Origin: Avrilella dinanensis
GTDB lineage: Bacteria; Bacteroidota; Bacteroidia; Flavobacteriales; Flavobacteriaceae
Reading direction: 5' to 3'
Assembly (NCBI RefSeq): GCF_002807015.1
Contig: NZ_NIPO01000001.1
Location: forward strand, 1,377,604 to 1,441,603
DNA: 64,000 nucleotides
In this document: piece by piece, positions 42,555 to 52,214 of the stretch
Layout: each line of letters begins with the position of its first letter
How positions within the stretch are numbered: position 1 is the stretch's first letter
Notes under the pieces: generated by a model
Database searches by the model: none
Told to the model about the DNA's origin: nothing
The model's input: the letters and a program-made list of their open reading frames with translations, nothing else
Translations under genes and position numbers: made by a program

Positions 42555-44243
42555 ATGCAATTGTCAGAACAAGAAATCATCAGAAGAGAGAAGTTGAACA
42601 AACTTCAGGCGATGGGTATTAATCCGTACCCTGCCGAGTTGTATCCGGTTAACCACACTTCCAAACAGATAAAGAATGATTTCAAGGAAGGCAAGCAAGT
42701 GATTGTTGCCGGACGGTTGATGTCTGCACGCGTGCAGGGGAAAGCCTCTTTTGCCGAGTTACAGGACAGCGAAGGCAGAGTGCAATTATACATCAACAGA
42801 GATGAAATTTGTCCGGGTGAAGACAAAACTTTGTATAACGAAGTTTTCAAAAAGCTCATCGACTTAGGCGATTTTATCGGGGTGGAAGGCGAATTGTTTA
42901 CCACGCAGGTCGGCGAAAAAACTTTGCGTGCAAAGAATCTGGTTTTGCTGAGTAAAAGTTTAAGACCGTTGCCATTACCCAAAACCGATGCCGACGGAAA
43001 AGTGTTTGACGCTTTTACCGACCCGGAATTACGTTACCGTATGCGCTATGTGGATTTAATCGTGAATCCAAAACACAAAGAAACATTCGTGAAACGCACC
43101 AAATTGTTCAAAGCAATGCGTAACTTTTTTGACGATGCTGGTTACATGGAGGTGGAAACACCTATTTTGCAATCTATTCCAGGTGGTGCAGCTGCAAGAC
43201 CTTTTTCGACTCATCACAATGCTTTGGATATTCCATTGTATTTAAGAATTGCCAATGAGCTTTATCTAAAAAGATTAATTGTTGGGGGATTTGACGGCGT
43301 ATATGAATTTGCCAAAAACTTCAGAAATGAAGGTATGGACAGAACACATAACCCTGAGTTTACAGTGATGGAAATTTATGTAGCTTATAAAGATTACAAC
43401 TGGATGATGGATTTTACTGAACGGTTGCTGGAAAATTGTGCGGTTGCAGTAAACGGTACTACAACAAGCACTTTCGGTAAACATGAAATCAACTGGAAAG
43501 CACCATATCCGAGAGTTTCTATGCGTGAAGCGATTCTTAAATATACCGGTTTTGATATCGACGGAAAATCGGAAGAGGCAATCAGAAAAGCCGCTGTTGA
43601 GATGGGAATCGATGTGAACGAAACCATGGGCAAAGGCAAGCTGATTGACGAAATTTTCGGGGAAAAATGTGAACCGAATTTTATTCAGCCGACTTTCATC
43701 ACGGATTATCCCGTTGAGATGTCACCATTAACGAAAAAACACCGAAATAATCCGGAACTAACCGAACGATTTGAGCTGATGGTTTGCGGTAAAGAAATTG
43801 CAAATGCTTATTCTGAGCTGAACGACCCAATCGACCAAAGAGAACGTTTTGAGGAACAATTAAAACTATCCGAAAAAGGCGATGACGAGGCCATGTTTAT
43901 TGACCAGGACTTTTTGCGTGCCTTGGAATTCGGTATGCCGCCAACATCAGGTTTAGGTATCGGAATGGACAGGTTAACCATGTTTTTAACCAACAATGAA
44001 TCTATTCAGGAAGTATTATTTTTCCCACAGATGAAACCGGAAAAACAACTACCGAAAATTTCAGATGACGCCCAAGCCGTTTTTAATTTACTTCAATCTT
44101 TAGGAAATACGACTTTAGATAACCTGAAAAGTGAATCGGGATTGTCTAACAAAAAATGGGACAAAGCGATTAAAGATTTGACCAGCAATAAGTTGGCGAA
44201 GGTAGAAAAAACCGACGATGGATTGATGGTGGAAGCTATATAA
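42555..44243 (+). CDS. lysS: lysyl-tRNA synthetase, class II
   Basis: 562 aa. OB-fold anticodon-binding domain (about 55-165) and class II catalytic domain with motif 2 FRNEGMDRTHNPEFT and motif 3 GLGIGMDRLTMFL. About 65 residues longer than E. coli LysS: a C-terminal helical/winged-helix-like extension (from about 500: ISDDAQAVFNLLQSLG, LSNKKWDKAIKDL), which is usual in Bacteroidota. Monocistronic with a strong terminator. Confidence 0.97.
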   Translation: MQLSEQEIIRREKLNKLQAMGINPYPAELYPVNHTSKQIKNDFKEGKQVIVAGRLMSARVQGKASFAELQDSEGRVQLYINRDEICPGEDKTLYNEVFKKLIDLGDFIGVEGELFTTQVGEKTLRAKNLVLLSKSLRPLPLPKTDADGKVFDAFTDPELRYRMRYVDLIVNPKHKETFVKRTKLFKAMRNFFDDAGYMEVETPILQSIPGGAAARPFSTHHNALDIPLYLRIANELYLKRLIVGGFDGVYEFAKNFRNEGMDRTHNPEFTVMEIYVAYKDYNWMMDFTERLLENCAVAVNGTTTSTFGKHEINWKAPYPRVSMREAILKYTGFDIDGKSEEAIRKAAVEMGIDVNETMGKGKLIDEIFGEKCEPNFIQPTFITDYPVEMSPLTKKHRNNPELTERFELMVCGKEIANAYSELNDPIDQRERFEEQLKLSEKGDDEAMFIDQDFLRALEFGMPPTSGLGIGMDRLTMFLTNNESIQEVLFFPQMKPEKQLPKISDDAQAVFNLLQSLGNTTLDNLKSESGLSNKKWDKAIKDLTSNKLAKVEKTDDGLMVEAI

Positions 44244-44270
44244 GCATAGTTTAGGTATTTTACTGAAATT

Positions 44271-44315
44271 ATATCGGGAAGAAAGTTAACTATAACTCTC
44301 TTCCCGATATGTTTT
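44271..44315 (+). terminator. terminator of lysS
   Basis: Long hairpin ATATCGGGAAGA (44271-44282) / TCTTCCCGATAT (44299-44310) followed by GTTTTT. Confidence 0.88.
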
Positions 44316-44327
44316 TGGGACTTTATG

Positions 44328-44435
44328 AAATAAGATTCGGCTTATTTAAAAATTATCACACATTTTTAAATAAGGATTTTTTTATTTAATTTAGCTTATC
44401 GTATTTTAAATAAGGCTATGGCTTATTTAAAATAC
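44328..44435 (+). promoter_or_regulatory. three-fold palindromic operator upstream of fic
   Basis: AAATAAG occurs at 44328, 44368 and 44408, exactly 40 bp apart, each time followed after 6-7 bp by CTTATTT or TTTATTT (44341, 44381, 44422). The third unit expands to a 35-bp near-perfect palindrome (44401-44435, one mismatch per arm). It lies directly before the Fic gene, whose product ends in a winged helix, so autoregulation is the simplest reading. Confidence 0.65.
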
Positions 44436-44454
44436 TCTTATAAATTCAATTCCA

Positions 44455-45576
44455 ATGAAAGATTTCAAAGCAGGGACCTATATTAACCAAGGATATTACA
44501 AAAGTTTTCAGCCTACCGAACTGAACAAGCAATGGTTATTGGACGATATGGAGATACAACAATTGCTGTCCCAAGCTGACCGACAGATGGGGCGTTTGGA
44601 TATGTATTCCGAATATATCCCCAATATCGACTTGTTCATCAGTATGCACGTAGCCAAGGAAGCTACACAGAGTAGCAAGATTGAAGGTACACAAACTAAT
44701 ATAGAAGATGCTTTTTTGGATAAAGAAGATCTAGGAGTTGAGCGAAGAGACGATTGGGTAGAAGTCCATAATTATATAGAGGCGATGAACAAAGCCATTC
44801 AGAAACTCCACGATTTACCTTTTTCATCTCGGTTGATCCGTGATACACATCGTATATTATTGCAAAGTGTCCGTGGAGAACATAAATTGCCTGGCGAATT
44901 CCGTACCAGTCAAAATTGGATAGGTGGTGCCAGTATAAATGACGCTACTTTTATACCACCTGTACATACTTCTGTGCCGGAATTGATGAATGATCTGGAA
45001 AAATTTGCTCATAACAATGAATACTTTTTTCCTGATTTGTTAAAGATTGCATTGATACATTACCAGTTTGAAACCATTCACCCTTTTTTAGATGGAAATG
45101 GTCGTGTAGGGCGTTTATTGATTACGCTTTATTTAGTCGATAAGGGAATTCTTAAAAAACCTATTTTATATTTATCGGATTTTTTTGAACGCAACCGAGG
45201 ACTATATTACGATAATTTGATGCGTGTTCGTACGCATAGCGATATGAAACAGTGGTTGAAGTTTTTTTTGGTAGGCATCATAGAAACAGCGAAAAGTGGG
45301 GTTGCTACATTCGATGCCATATTAAAATTGAAAAAGGAAAAAGAAGAATTAATACAAAAGAACAGCACACGAAGCCACCATTTACTCAATATTTTAGAAC
45401 ATTTATATCAACGTCCCATCATCAATGCCCAACAGGTAGTAGCATTTACAGGCGTATCAATGCCAACTGCCTACAAAATTATTGATGAAATGGAACAATA
45501 TGATATATTAAAAGAAATGACGGGCGGTAAAAGAGGGCAAATATTTATGTTCGAACCTTATATTAAATTATTCTAA
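44455..45576 (+). CDS. Fic family protein (AMPylase) with winged helix
   Basis: 373 aa. N-terminal Fic_N domain with the class II inhibitory motif S73-SKIEG78, which blocks ATP binding by itself. Fic core motif HPFLDGNGRVGR at 209-220 with catalytic H209. C-terminal winged-helix domain (about 310-370, NAQQVVAFTGVSMPTAYKII). Fic enzymes transfer AMP to target proteins; class II members of this layout often control their own expression. No separate antitoxin gene is present, in keeping with the internal inhibitory helix. Strong operator repeats lie upstream. Confidence 0.94.
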   Translation: MKDFKAGTYINQGYYKSFQPTELNKQWLLDDMEIQQLLSQADRQMGRLDMYSEYIPNIDLFISMHVAKEATQSSKIEGTQTNIEDAFLDKEDLGVERRDDWVEVHNYIEAMNKAIQKLHDLPFSSRLIRDTHRILLQSVRGEHKLPGEFRTSQNWIGGASINDATFIPPVHTSVPELMNDLEKFAHNNEYFFPDLLKIALIHYQFETIHPFLDGNGRVGRLLITLYLVDKGILKKPILYLSDFFERNRGLYYDNLMRVRTHSDMKQWLKFFLVGIIETAKSGVATFDAILKLKKEKEELIQKNSTRSHHLLNILEHLYQRPIINAQQVVAFTGVSMPTAYKIIDEMEQYDILKEMTGGKRGQIFMFEPYIKLF

Positions 45577-45672
45577 TGGTAGTTATGAGACAAACGGTAG
45601 ATTCAATAGGCAAATAAAACAAAACTTAAAAAAAATCAGTACCTTTATACTTCATTAGCAAATACAGCACTC

Positions 45673-47058
45673 ATGAGAAAAGAATCAGATTTGTTAGGAG
45701 AATTAGACGTACCCGAAAAAGCTTATTACGGAGTACAGACACAACGAGCCATAAACAATTTTAATATATCAACACACAAACTGTCGCAGTTCCCTTTGTT
45801 TGTCAAATCACTGGGCGTAGTCAAGTTGGGTGCAGCACAAGCCAATCACGAACTGGGATTGTTACCCACAGAAATTTTCAATTTTATTGCTATTGCATCG
45901 CAGGAGCTTATAGACGGCAAACACACGGAAGAATTTCCTATTGATATGATGCAGGGCGGAGCCGGTACATCTGTGAATATGGCAGCCAACGAAGTGATTG
46001 CCAATATTGCCCTCGAAAAAATGGGTAAGAGCAGGGGAGCGTATAAATATTGCTCGCCTAATGACCATGTGAATCAATCTCAATCTACGAATGATGCTTA
46101 TCCCACAGCGTTGAAACTAACCCTTTTTGAGCAAAACAAAATTCTGATTGATGCGTTGGAAAAACTCTATTTTGCCTTTGATAAAAAAGCAGAGGAATTC
46201 CGAATGGTTATTAAAATGGGACGCACGCAGCTGCAGGACGCTGTGCCGATGACCTTAGGGCAAGAGTTTGAAGCATTTGCTTATATGCTTAAAAAAGAAG
46301 TTAAAAACCTCCAGGAAGTGAGTTTCCGTCTTTTGGAAGTGAATATGGGAGCCACAGCTATCGGAACCGGATTAAATGCCCCGAAAGACTATGCTGAATT
46401 GTGTATCGAAAAAATCGCACAAATTACCGGAGAGCCGGTTACTTTGGCAGAAAACCTGGTGGAAGCGACTTCAGACACCAGCGTTTTTGTAGAATATTCT
46501 TCAGCGTTAAAAAAATTAGCCTTAAAACTATCTAAAATAAGTAACGATTTGCGATTGCTGAGTTCAGGGCCAAGAACAGGATTATACGAAATTAATTTAC
46601 CGCCGATGCAGCCCGGGTCTTCTATCATGCCGGGAAAAGTAAATCCTGTGATTCCGGAAGTGGTCAATCAGATTTGTTTTAAAGTAATGGGTAATGATTT
46701 AACGGTGGCGATAGCATCGGAGGCGGGGCAGTTACAGCTGAACGTAATGGAACCTGTAATTGCGTTGTCTATTATGGAATCGATTAAATACCTGACCAAC
46801 GGTATGCTGACGCTGAGAGAAAAATGCGTGGACGGTATCACGGCAAATGCGGAGCATCTGGAAAAAGAAGTCAGAAACAGTATCGGAATTGTAACGGCTC
46901 TTAATCCATATATTGGTTACAAAGCAAGTACTTTTATTGCTAAAAAAGCCTTAGAGACAGGCAGAAGTGTTTACGAGCTTGTGTTGGAAGAAAACTTGCT
47001 GACCAAAGAACAACTGGACGATTACCTTAATCCGGCTAATATGACTGCTTCGAGATAA
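45673..47058 (+). CDS. aspA: aspartate ammonia-lyase
   Basis: 461 aa. Converts aspartate to fumarate and ammonia. Fumarase/aspartase superfamily signature GSSIMPGKVNPV (about 316-327) on the flexible loop with the catalytic serine, plus SPNDHVNQSQSTNDA and GRTQLQDAVPM. The N-terminus RKESDLLGELDVPEKAYYGVQTQRA is more aspartase- than fumarase-like, and its shortened form without an activating extension is complete. A weak -7 box TACCTTTA is at 45640-45647. rnpA follows after four bases. Confidence 0.93.
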   Translation: MRKESDLLGELDVPEKAYYGVQTQRAINNFNISTHKLSQFPLFVKSLGVVKLGAAQANHELGLLPTEIFNFIAIASQELIDGKHTEEFPIDMMQGGAGTSVNMAANEVIANIALEKMGKSRGAYKYCSPNDHVNQSQSTNDAYPTALKLTLFEQNKILIDALEKLYFAFDKKAEEFRMVIKMGRTQLQDAVPMTLGQEFEAFAYMLKKEVKNLQEVSFRLLEVNMGATAIGTGLNAPKDYAELCIEKIAQITGEPVTLAENLVEATSDTSVFVEYSSALKKLALKLSKISNDLRLLSSGPRTGLYEINLPPMQPGSSIMPGKVNPVIPEVVNQICFKVMGNDLTVAIASEAGQLQLNVMEPVIALSIMESIKYLTNGMLTLREKCVDGITANAEHLEKEVRNSIGIVTALNPYIGYKASTFIAKKALETGRSVYELVLEENLLTKEQLDDYLNPANMTASR

Positions 47059-47062
47059 CCGA

Positions 47063-47476
47063 TTGAAAATCAGAAAAAATCAAAATTTGAAACAAACGAT
47101 AAAAACCTGCGGCTATCCGAAAACTGAAAAACTGAAAAAGAAAAAACATATCGATTTGTTGTTTTCAGAAGGAAAATCGGTATCCAAATATCCTCTGCGA
47201 TTGGTTTTTGCTCCTGTTTCTGATGCAGAAAGCTCTTTTCAGACAGGCGTTTCGGTGTCGAAAAGGTATTTCAAAAAAGCAGTGGACAGAAACCGTTTCA
47301 AACGCTTGTTGAGAGAGGCTTACCGGCTGAATAAAACACTTTTGCCAACTGACCTCAATCAGCCCTACGCACTCATGTTTCTATATCAAACCAAAGACAA
47401 ATTGACTTTTGCCGAAATTCAGGAAAAAATGGTGCAGTTAATGGAAAAGTTTTCAGAAGAGGTAAGGGGCGTGTGA
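47063..47476 (+). CDS. rnpA: ribonuclease P protein component
   Basis: 137 aa if read from the TTG at 47063; another TTG at 47087 (just before KQTIKTCGYPKTEKLK) is possible and would bring the N-terminus closer to the family. No ATG or GTG fits. The RNR signature is in KKAVDRNRFKRLLREAYR, preceded by SVSKRYF. Protein cofactor of the tRNA 5'-end maturation ribozyme. It is placed four bases behind aspA rather than next to rpmH/dnaA as in most bacteria. Confidence 0.88.
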   Translation: MKIRKNQNLKQTIKTCGYPKTEKLKKKKHIDLLFSEGKSVSKYPLRLVFAPVSDAESSFQTGVSVSKRYFKKAVDRNRFKRLLREAYRLNKTLLPTDLNQPYALMFLYQTKDKLTFAEIQEKMVQLMEKFSEEVRGV

Positions 47477-47632
47477 GAGAAAGTCACGAAACACACAAAT
47501 ATATTCGTTACCTGACATATAACTTTAAATAAAATTAACCTTACCGCTCTTTTTATCACATAGTCTTAAACAATAGCTAACACCTTATTTACATACACTT
47601 GTTTCCTTTGCCGAAGTTTTAAACAAGTAAGT

Positions 47633-50362
47633 ATGAGAATTTTTTTATCAATGATTGTGCTATTATTTTCGGGCGGTCTTTTCGCTCAAAGCACATTGAC
47701 GGTTAAAGGGCAAGTGATTGATTTTGCTACCGGTGAACCGTTGCCTTACGCAACTGTGATAGTTGCAGAACAGGAGATCGGTGTGGAAACCGAAGAGGAC
47801 GGAAGTTTTACATTAACCTTGAAAAAAATACCTGCTCAGCTGGATATAGAATATCTGGGCTACGGCACGGTGTCCGAAACCATAACGGAATTATCCGATG
47901 AATTGCTGTTTGAGCTTTTCCCGGAAGATAACGATTTGGAAGACTTGGTTATTACCGTGTCGAGCAACAAAGCCGACGAAAGTGTTTTATTAAATGAACA
48001 ACGAAAATCGTTGGAAATAAAACAACAAATTGGTGCACAGGAGCTTTCGCGAAAAGGAGTGAGCGACGTTGCTTCGGCTGTTGCTAAAACGTCGGGAATT
48101 TCCAAGCAGGAAGGAAGCAATAATGTATATGTACGTGGTTTGGGCGACCGTTACAATTCTACCACTTTAAACGGATTACCTGTTCCGTCCAACGACCCGG
48201 AAAAAAAGAATGTAAACCTGGAGCTTTTTTCAACGGATATTGTAGAATATATTTCCATTGATAAAACTTTTAGTGCAAAAAACACGGGAGATTTCGGTGG
48301 GGCAAATATCGATATTCTTTCCAAAGATTTTCAGGACGACAGTTTGCTTGAAATCGAATTGGGTACAAAAATCAACACCAATGCCACCAGCAAAGGAAGT
48401 GAGTTTTTATTGCCTCAGGGACCGAGTTCAATGGGATATGCTTCTTATGGCGTTCCGGCAAATCCGCTGACAAATTACAGTTTTGAAAACAGCTTAAACC
48501 CGAAACACGTCGGGCAGGTTGGCGGAAACTTTGGTCTGAAAGCCGGAAAATCATTCAACATCGGGCAGGAAGGAAGGTTGAATTTATTTGCTACAGCCAA
48601 TTTTGACAACGGCTTCCAGTTCAGAGAAGGTCTGAATCAAAGTTTGAATGCCCAAGGGTCAAAATTAAAATCTTTCCGTCAGGAAAAATTTTCGCATACG
48701 ACCAATACAACTGGTATGTTTAATGCGAATTATCATATCAACGACAATCACAAGCTGGCTTACAACCTTTTGTACGTGAATTCATCTGATTTATCAAGAG
48801 ATACTTATACCGGATATGACCGTGATTTTGAAGGTACACACGATGACCATATTGTTCAAAGAGGAACATTTATTCAGAATACCGTTTTAATCAACCAGCT
48901 TTTAGGTTCACACAAATTGAATGAAAAATTAGGATTGGACTGGGCGGTTGCTTACAATACGATTGAAAGTGATATGCCAGACAGAACGCAGAATAAATTG
49001 TATCACTGGAGCGATACCGATACTTATCGCTTGGCACAAAACACTATTACGGACAATCATCGTTATTTCCAACACCTGCAAGAAGATGAAATCGCAGCGA
49101 ACTTAGCTTTGAATTACAAATTAGGCGTTGATGAATTCGGTAATGCCAAGGGAAAATTGAGTTTAGGATATAACGGAAGAATGAAACAAAGAGATTTTGA
49201 GGCGATTCAGTTCAATTTCCGTATTTCGGGTAATGCACTTCAAACTGTTGTAAATCCGAATAATTTGGATTCGTTTTTCAATGCAGAGAATTTCAGCAAC
49301 GGATTGTTTCGTACAGAATCTTTTGCGGGTATGACACCGCAGACTTATTCGGGAGAACAAAACATTCATGCCGGATTCGCCAATCTGGAATACCGTTTGT
49401 CGGAAAAATTAAGCACTGTTGTCGGTCTGCGGTTTGAAAGAATCGACCAAACCGTAAACTGGCGTACGCAATTGGACGCAGCCGGTGATTCAAATACTTT
49501 TGAAAGGAATGAATTTTTGCCAACCTTATCATTGAAATACGAACTTGACCCAATCCAGAATTTACGTTTCGCAACCAGTAAAACCTACACTTTGCCGCAA
49601 TTCAAAGAACGTGCTTTGTTTATCTATGAAGACGTAACGGAAATCAAAGTGGGTAATCCTTATTTATATCCGTCGCAAAATTACAATGTTGATTTAAAAT
49701 GGGAAATGTTCCCGATGAACGATGAGGTCATTTCAGTTACCGCTTTCGGTAAATACATCATCGACCCGATTAACGAAATCACGATGGCGTCTTCGACCAA
49801 CGATATTACGTGGGTAAACATTGGCGACAAAGGATATGCTTACGGAGCTGAATTTGAAATCAAGAAAAGAATTGCTGATTTTGGTGGCGATTATGAGAAC
49901 AAGCTTGTTGCCGGATTGAATGTATCTTACATGAAAACCGACCAAAAAATTGACAGAGAAAAAATACAACGTGAAACAAACGGATTAATTAATACCAATT
50001 TCACAGACGAACGTTCATCGTTTACCGGAGCTTCCGATTTGCTGATTAATGCAGATGTTTCCTATACCAAAGAATGGAGCGATGACCGTGGTATGACAGC
50101 TACTTTAGCCTACGCGCATTATTCCGACCGCTTATACGCTCTGGGTGTAGAGCAAAAAGGAAACCTGGTAGATAAAGGAATGGGCACGCTGGATTTTGTT
50201 TTGAAAACTAAAATTCATAAAAATATCGCAATTGATTTCACAGCACGAAACCTGCTTAATCCGGAATTCAGACGAGTACAGCAAAATGCTTCAGGCGATA
50301 TAGACGCTATCAAATACAAAAGAGGAATGTTCATAGGGCTTGGTGCGAAATATACATTTTGA
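47633..50362 (+). CDS. TonB-dependent receptor with carboxypeptidase-regulatory-like domain
   Basis: 909 aa. Signal peptide 1-18 (GGLFAQ). CarboxypepD_reg-like domain about 22-105 (VKGQVIDFATGEPLPYATV), plug domain about 125-235 (NNVYVRGLGDRYNSTTLNGLPVPS), then a 22-strand-type barrel ending GLGAKYTF with terminal aromatic. The plug and EFLPTLSLKYE blocks are of the type found in outer-membrane receptors without a SusD partner; none is present here. The substrate is not evident. Followed by a beta-helix-like lipoprotein, probably its surface partner. Confidence 0.92.
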   Translation: MRIFLSMIVLLFSGGLFAQSTLTVKGQVIDFATGEPLPYATVIVAEQEIGVETEEDGSFTLTLKKIPAQLDIEYLGYGTVSETITELSDELLFELFPEDNDLEDLVITVSSNKADESVLLNEQRKSLEIKQQIGAQELSRKGVSDVASAVAKTSGISKQEGSNNVYVRGLGDRYNSTTLNGLPVPSNDPEKKNVNLELFSTDIVEYISIDKTFSAKNTGDFGGANIDILSKDFQDDSLLEIELGTKINTNATSKGSEFLLPQGPSSMGYASYGVPANPLTNYSFENSLNPKHVGQVGGNFGLKAGKSFNIGQEGRLNLFATANFDNGFQFREGLNQSLNAQGSKLKSFRQEKFSHTTNTTGMFNANYHINDNHKLAYNLLYVNSSDLSRDTYTGYDRDFEGTHDDHIVQRGTFIQNTVLINQLLGSHKLNEKLGLDWAVAYNTIESDMPDRTQNKLYHWSDTDTYRLAQNTITDNHRYFQHLQEDEIAANLALNYKLGVDEFGNAKGKLSLGYNGRMKQRDFEAIQFNFRISGNALQTVVNPNNLDSFFNAENFSNGLFRTESFAGMTPQTYSGEQNIHAGFANLEYRLSEKLSTVVGLRFERIDQTVNWRTQLDAAGDSNTFERNEFLPTLSLKYELDPIQNLRFATSKTYTLPQFKERALFIYEDVTEIKVGNPYLYPSQNYNVDLKWEMFPMNDEVISVTAFGKYIIDPINEITMASSTNDITWVNIGDKGYAYGAEFEIKKRIADFGGDYENKLVAGLNVSYMKTDQKIDREKIQRETNGLINTNFTDERSSFTGASDLLINADVSYTKEWSDDRGMTATLAYAHYSDRLYALGVEQKGNLVDKGMGTLDFVLKTKIHKNIAIDFTARNLLNPEFRRVQQNASGDIDAIKYKRGMFIGLGAKYTF

Positions 50363-50372
50363 TGGGTTTAAT

Positions 50373-50403
50373 GTTGAAAAGTTTAATGTTGTAACTTTTC
50401 AAC
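50373..50403 (+). terminator. hairpin after the TonB receptor gene
   Basis: Perfect 11-bp stem GTTGAAAAGTT (50373-50383) / AACTTTTCAAC (50393-50403) ten bases past the stop. No good T run, so it may stabilise the 3' end rather than terminate. Confidence 0.5.
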
Positions 50404-50516
50404 TTTAAAACTTTCCAACTTTCATCAACCCGTAACAATTTCATTACACTTGCTTAATATCGCTTAAATAATTTATAATCAAATTTGTACAAACATTAAT
50501 CAAAATTAGAAAAACA

Positions 50517-51689
50517 ATGAAAAAGCCAATTTTAAGACTATTTAGTTTAGCTTTATTATCTTTCACTTTTGCAACAACAACAGTTTCTTGTTCAAGTGAT
50601 GACAACACACCGGAAGAACAAAACCCTGGAGATTTTGTCGTGGACAGAAATGACCTTAGAGGCGAAATCAAAAGCGGAGAACACGTTACCCTGACAGACG
50701 GAACATACAAATTAACCGGAAAATTAGTTGTAGCCAACGGTGGAAAATTAACCATCAAAGCCGGAGTAAAAATTGAGGCTACAAGTCTTTCTTCAGACAA
50801 CGATTTTAACGCAGTTCGTTATATTGCAGTAGGGCAAGGAGGTCAAATCTTCGTAGAAGGTACTTCATCTAATCCTGTGGTAATGACTGCAGAAGAAAAA
50901 ACACCAGGTAAATGGGGTGGTTTGGTACTTTGTGGAAAGGCACCTATCAATAAAGGGACAACAGCTACTGCAGAGGTTTCTGAATTAACTTATGGAGGAA
51001 CAGATGTAACCGATAATTCAGGCTCTATCAAATATCTGAGAATTGAATATTCAGGATATGCTTACAACGCAGACAAAGAATTCAACGGACTTTCTATGTT
51101 TGGTGTTGGTAATGGAACAACTATTGATTATGTGCAAGTTCACGAAGGTTCAGACGACGGTTTCGAGTGGTTCGGAGGTACAGTAGATGCTTCTCACTTA
51201 ATCGTTACCAACTACGCATCTGAAGTAGGCGATGATTTATTTGACTGGACAGAAGGCTGGAACGGAACCGGAGAAAACTGGTACGGAATCAGAACCAACG
51301 ACGGAAACAGAGGTATCGAAGCAGATAATAACTCGAATAACGAAGCTGCTACGCCAATCTCTAACCCTACTATCAAAAATTTAACATTGATTGGTAATAA
51401 TGGCGGAGGAGAAAACCACGCTATCAAACTGAGAGTGGGAACAAAAGCACAATTCGACAATGTAGTGTTGAAAAACTGGGGAACTGGTTTCGACGTTCAG
51501 GCTGCACCGGATTTATCAGCAGGTTATGTTGGTACGGAACTGAAAGCTACGAATGTTAAATTTGAAAACGTAACTACGCCTGCCAATGCGACAGCCGAAG
51601 GTATTTATACCGAAAACGGAACAGCAACCGGAGCAGGAAACGGAACAGCAACCCCATCTTGGGCACAAGGCTGGTCTGTAGGTTTGTAA
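50517..51689 (+). CDS. lipoprotein of beta-helix type, probable receptor partner
   Basis: 390 aa. Lipoprotein signal with lipobox TTVSC (Cys about 25) followed by SSDDN. The remainder is Gly/Asn-rich with repeating short strands (GGKLTIKAGVKIEA, GGTVDASHLIVTN, NPTIKNLTLIGNN), which suggests a right-handed beta-helix or similar. No sorting domain. Encoded 154 bp after the TonB receptor on the same strand; a joint role in uptake or surface binding is inferred from the order alone. Confidence 0.75.
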   Translation: MKKPILRLFSLALLSFTFATTTVSCSSDDNTPEEQNPGDFVVDRNDLRGEIKSGEHVTLTDGTYKLTGKLVVANGGKLTIKAGVKIEATSLSSDNDFNAVRYIAVGQGGQIFVEGTSSNPVVMTAEEKTPGKWGGLVLCGKAPINKGTTATAEVSELTYGGTDVTDNSGSIKYLRIEYSGYAYNADKEFNGLSMFGVGNGTTIDYVQVHEGSDDGFEWFGGTVDASHLIVTNYASEVGDDLFDWTEGWNGTGENWYGIRTNDGNRGIEADNNSNNEAATPISNPTIKNLTLIGNNGGGENHAIKLRVGTKAQFDNVVLKNWGTGFDVQAAPDLSAGYVGTELKATNVKFENVTTPANATAEGIYTENGTATGAGNGTATPSWAQGWSVGL

Positions 51690-51713
51690 GAATACAATCA
51701 TAAAATAACCCTA

Positions 51714-51747
51714 AAATTACCTGTCAATAATGACAGGTAATTTTTTT
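51714..51747 (+). terminator. terminator of the lipoprotein gene
   Basis: Perfect 13-bp stem AAATTACCTGTCA (51714-51726) / TGACAGGTAATTT (51731-51743) and seven T. Confidence 0.92.
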
Positions 51748-51797
51748 GGCATTACTTTTGAAATATATTTTGTATATTTACCTACAATTTATTTACT

Positions 51798-52133
51798 ATG
51801 AAGCAAAAGTATCTCTTTATAATTATCCTGTTTTTGACGATAAACCTAAGCGGATTCGCTCAAAATCAACCAAAAGATAACCAAAAAGACAATCAGATTG
51901 AAGGATTGCAAATTTATCCTAATCCGGTTACCGACAAGCAGGTTGTGGTTTCCACATCGTCAAATAGCACCAAGCAGATTGAATTGTTCGATTTGCTCGG
52001 CAAAAAAGTGTATGCCACACAATCCGACGCAGAACGGGTGGTTTTACAACTCGAAGACTTGAAACCAGGCATTTATTTGATTAGAGTTACAGAGAAAAAA
52101 CAAACTGTAACCCGCAAATTAGTGCTTAAATAG
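51798..52133 (+). CDS. stand-alone T9SS type A sorting domain protein
   Basis: 111 aa. Signal peptide 1-21 (LSGFAQ), then about 13 polar residues (NQPKDNQKDNQ) and a complete type A sorting domain (IEGLQIYPNPVTDKQVVVS, IELFDLLGKKV, GIYLIRVTEKKQ, TRKLVLK). No cargo domain remains. It could be a decoy or regulator of the T9SS sortase, an anchor for another protein, or the rest of a deleted cargo gene. Its own terminator-flanked unit argues that it is expressed. Confidence 0.88.
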   Translation: MKQKYLFIIILFLTINLSGFAQNQPKDNQKDNQIEGLQIYPNPVTDKQVVVSTSSNSTKQIELFDLLGKKVYATQSDAERVVLQLEDLKPGIYLIRVTEKKQTVTRKLVLK

Positions 52134-52180
52134 TTAACGATTTCTTGATATTAGAAGAAAATAAATAAAGAGAATATTTG

Positions 52181-52188
52181 TAACTTTG
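52181..52188 (+). promoter_or_regulatory. promoter -7 box of the jelly-roll gene
   Basis: TAACTTTG, exact TAnnTTTG match, 26 bp upstream of the start codon; no -33 TTG. Confidence 0.45.
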
Positions 52189-52214
52189 CAGAGCAAAATT
52201 AAAACAAAAATATT

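Noticed and set aside
44328..44435. Regular 40-bp period repeats that could suggest a short CRISPR-like array
   Set aside because: The constant part is only about 20 bp, itself palindromic, with near-repeat spacers; there are just three units directly before a regulator-like gene and no cas genes. An operator explains it better.
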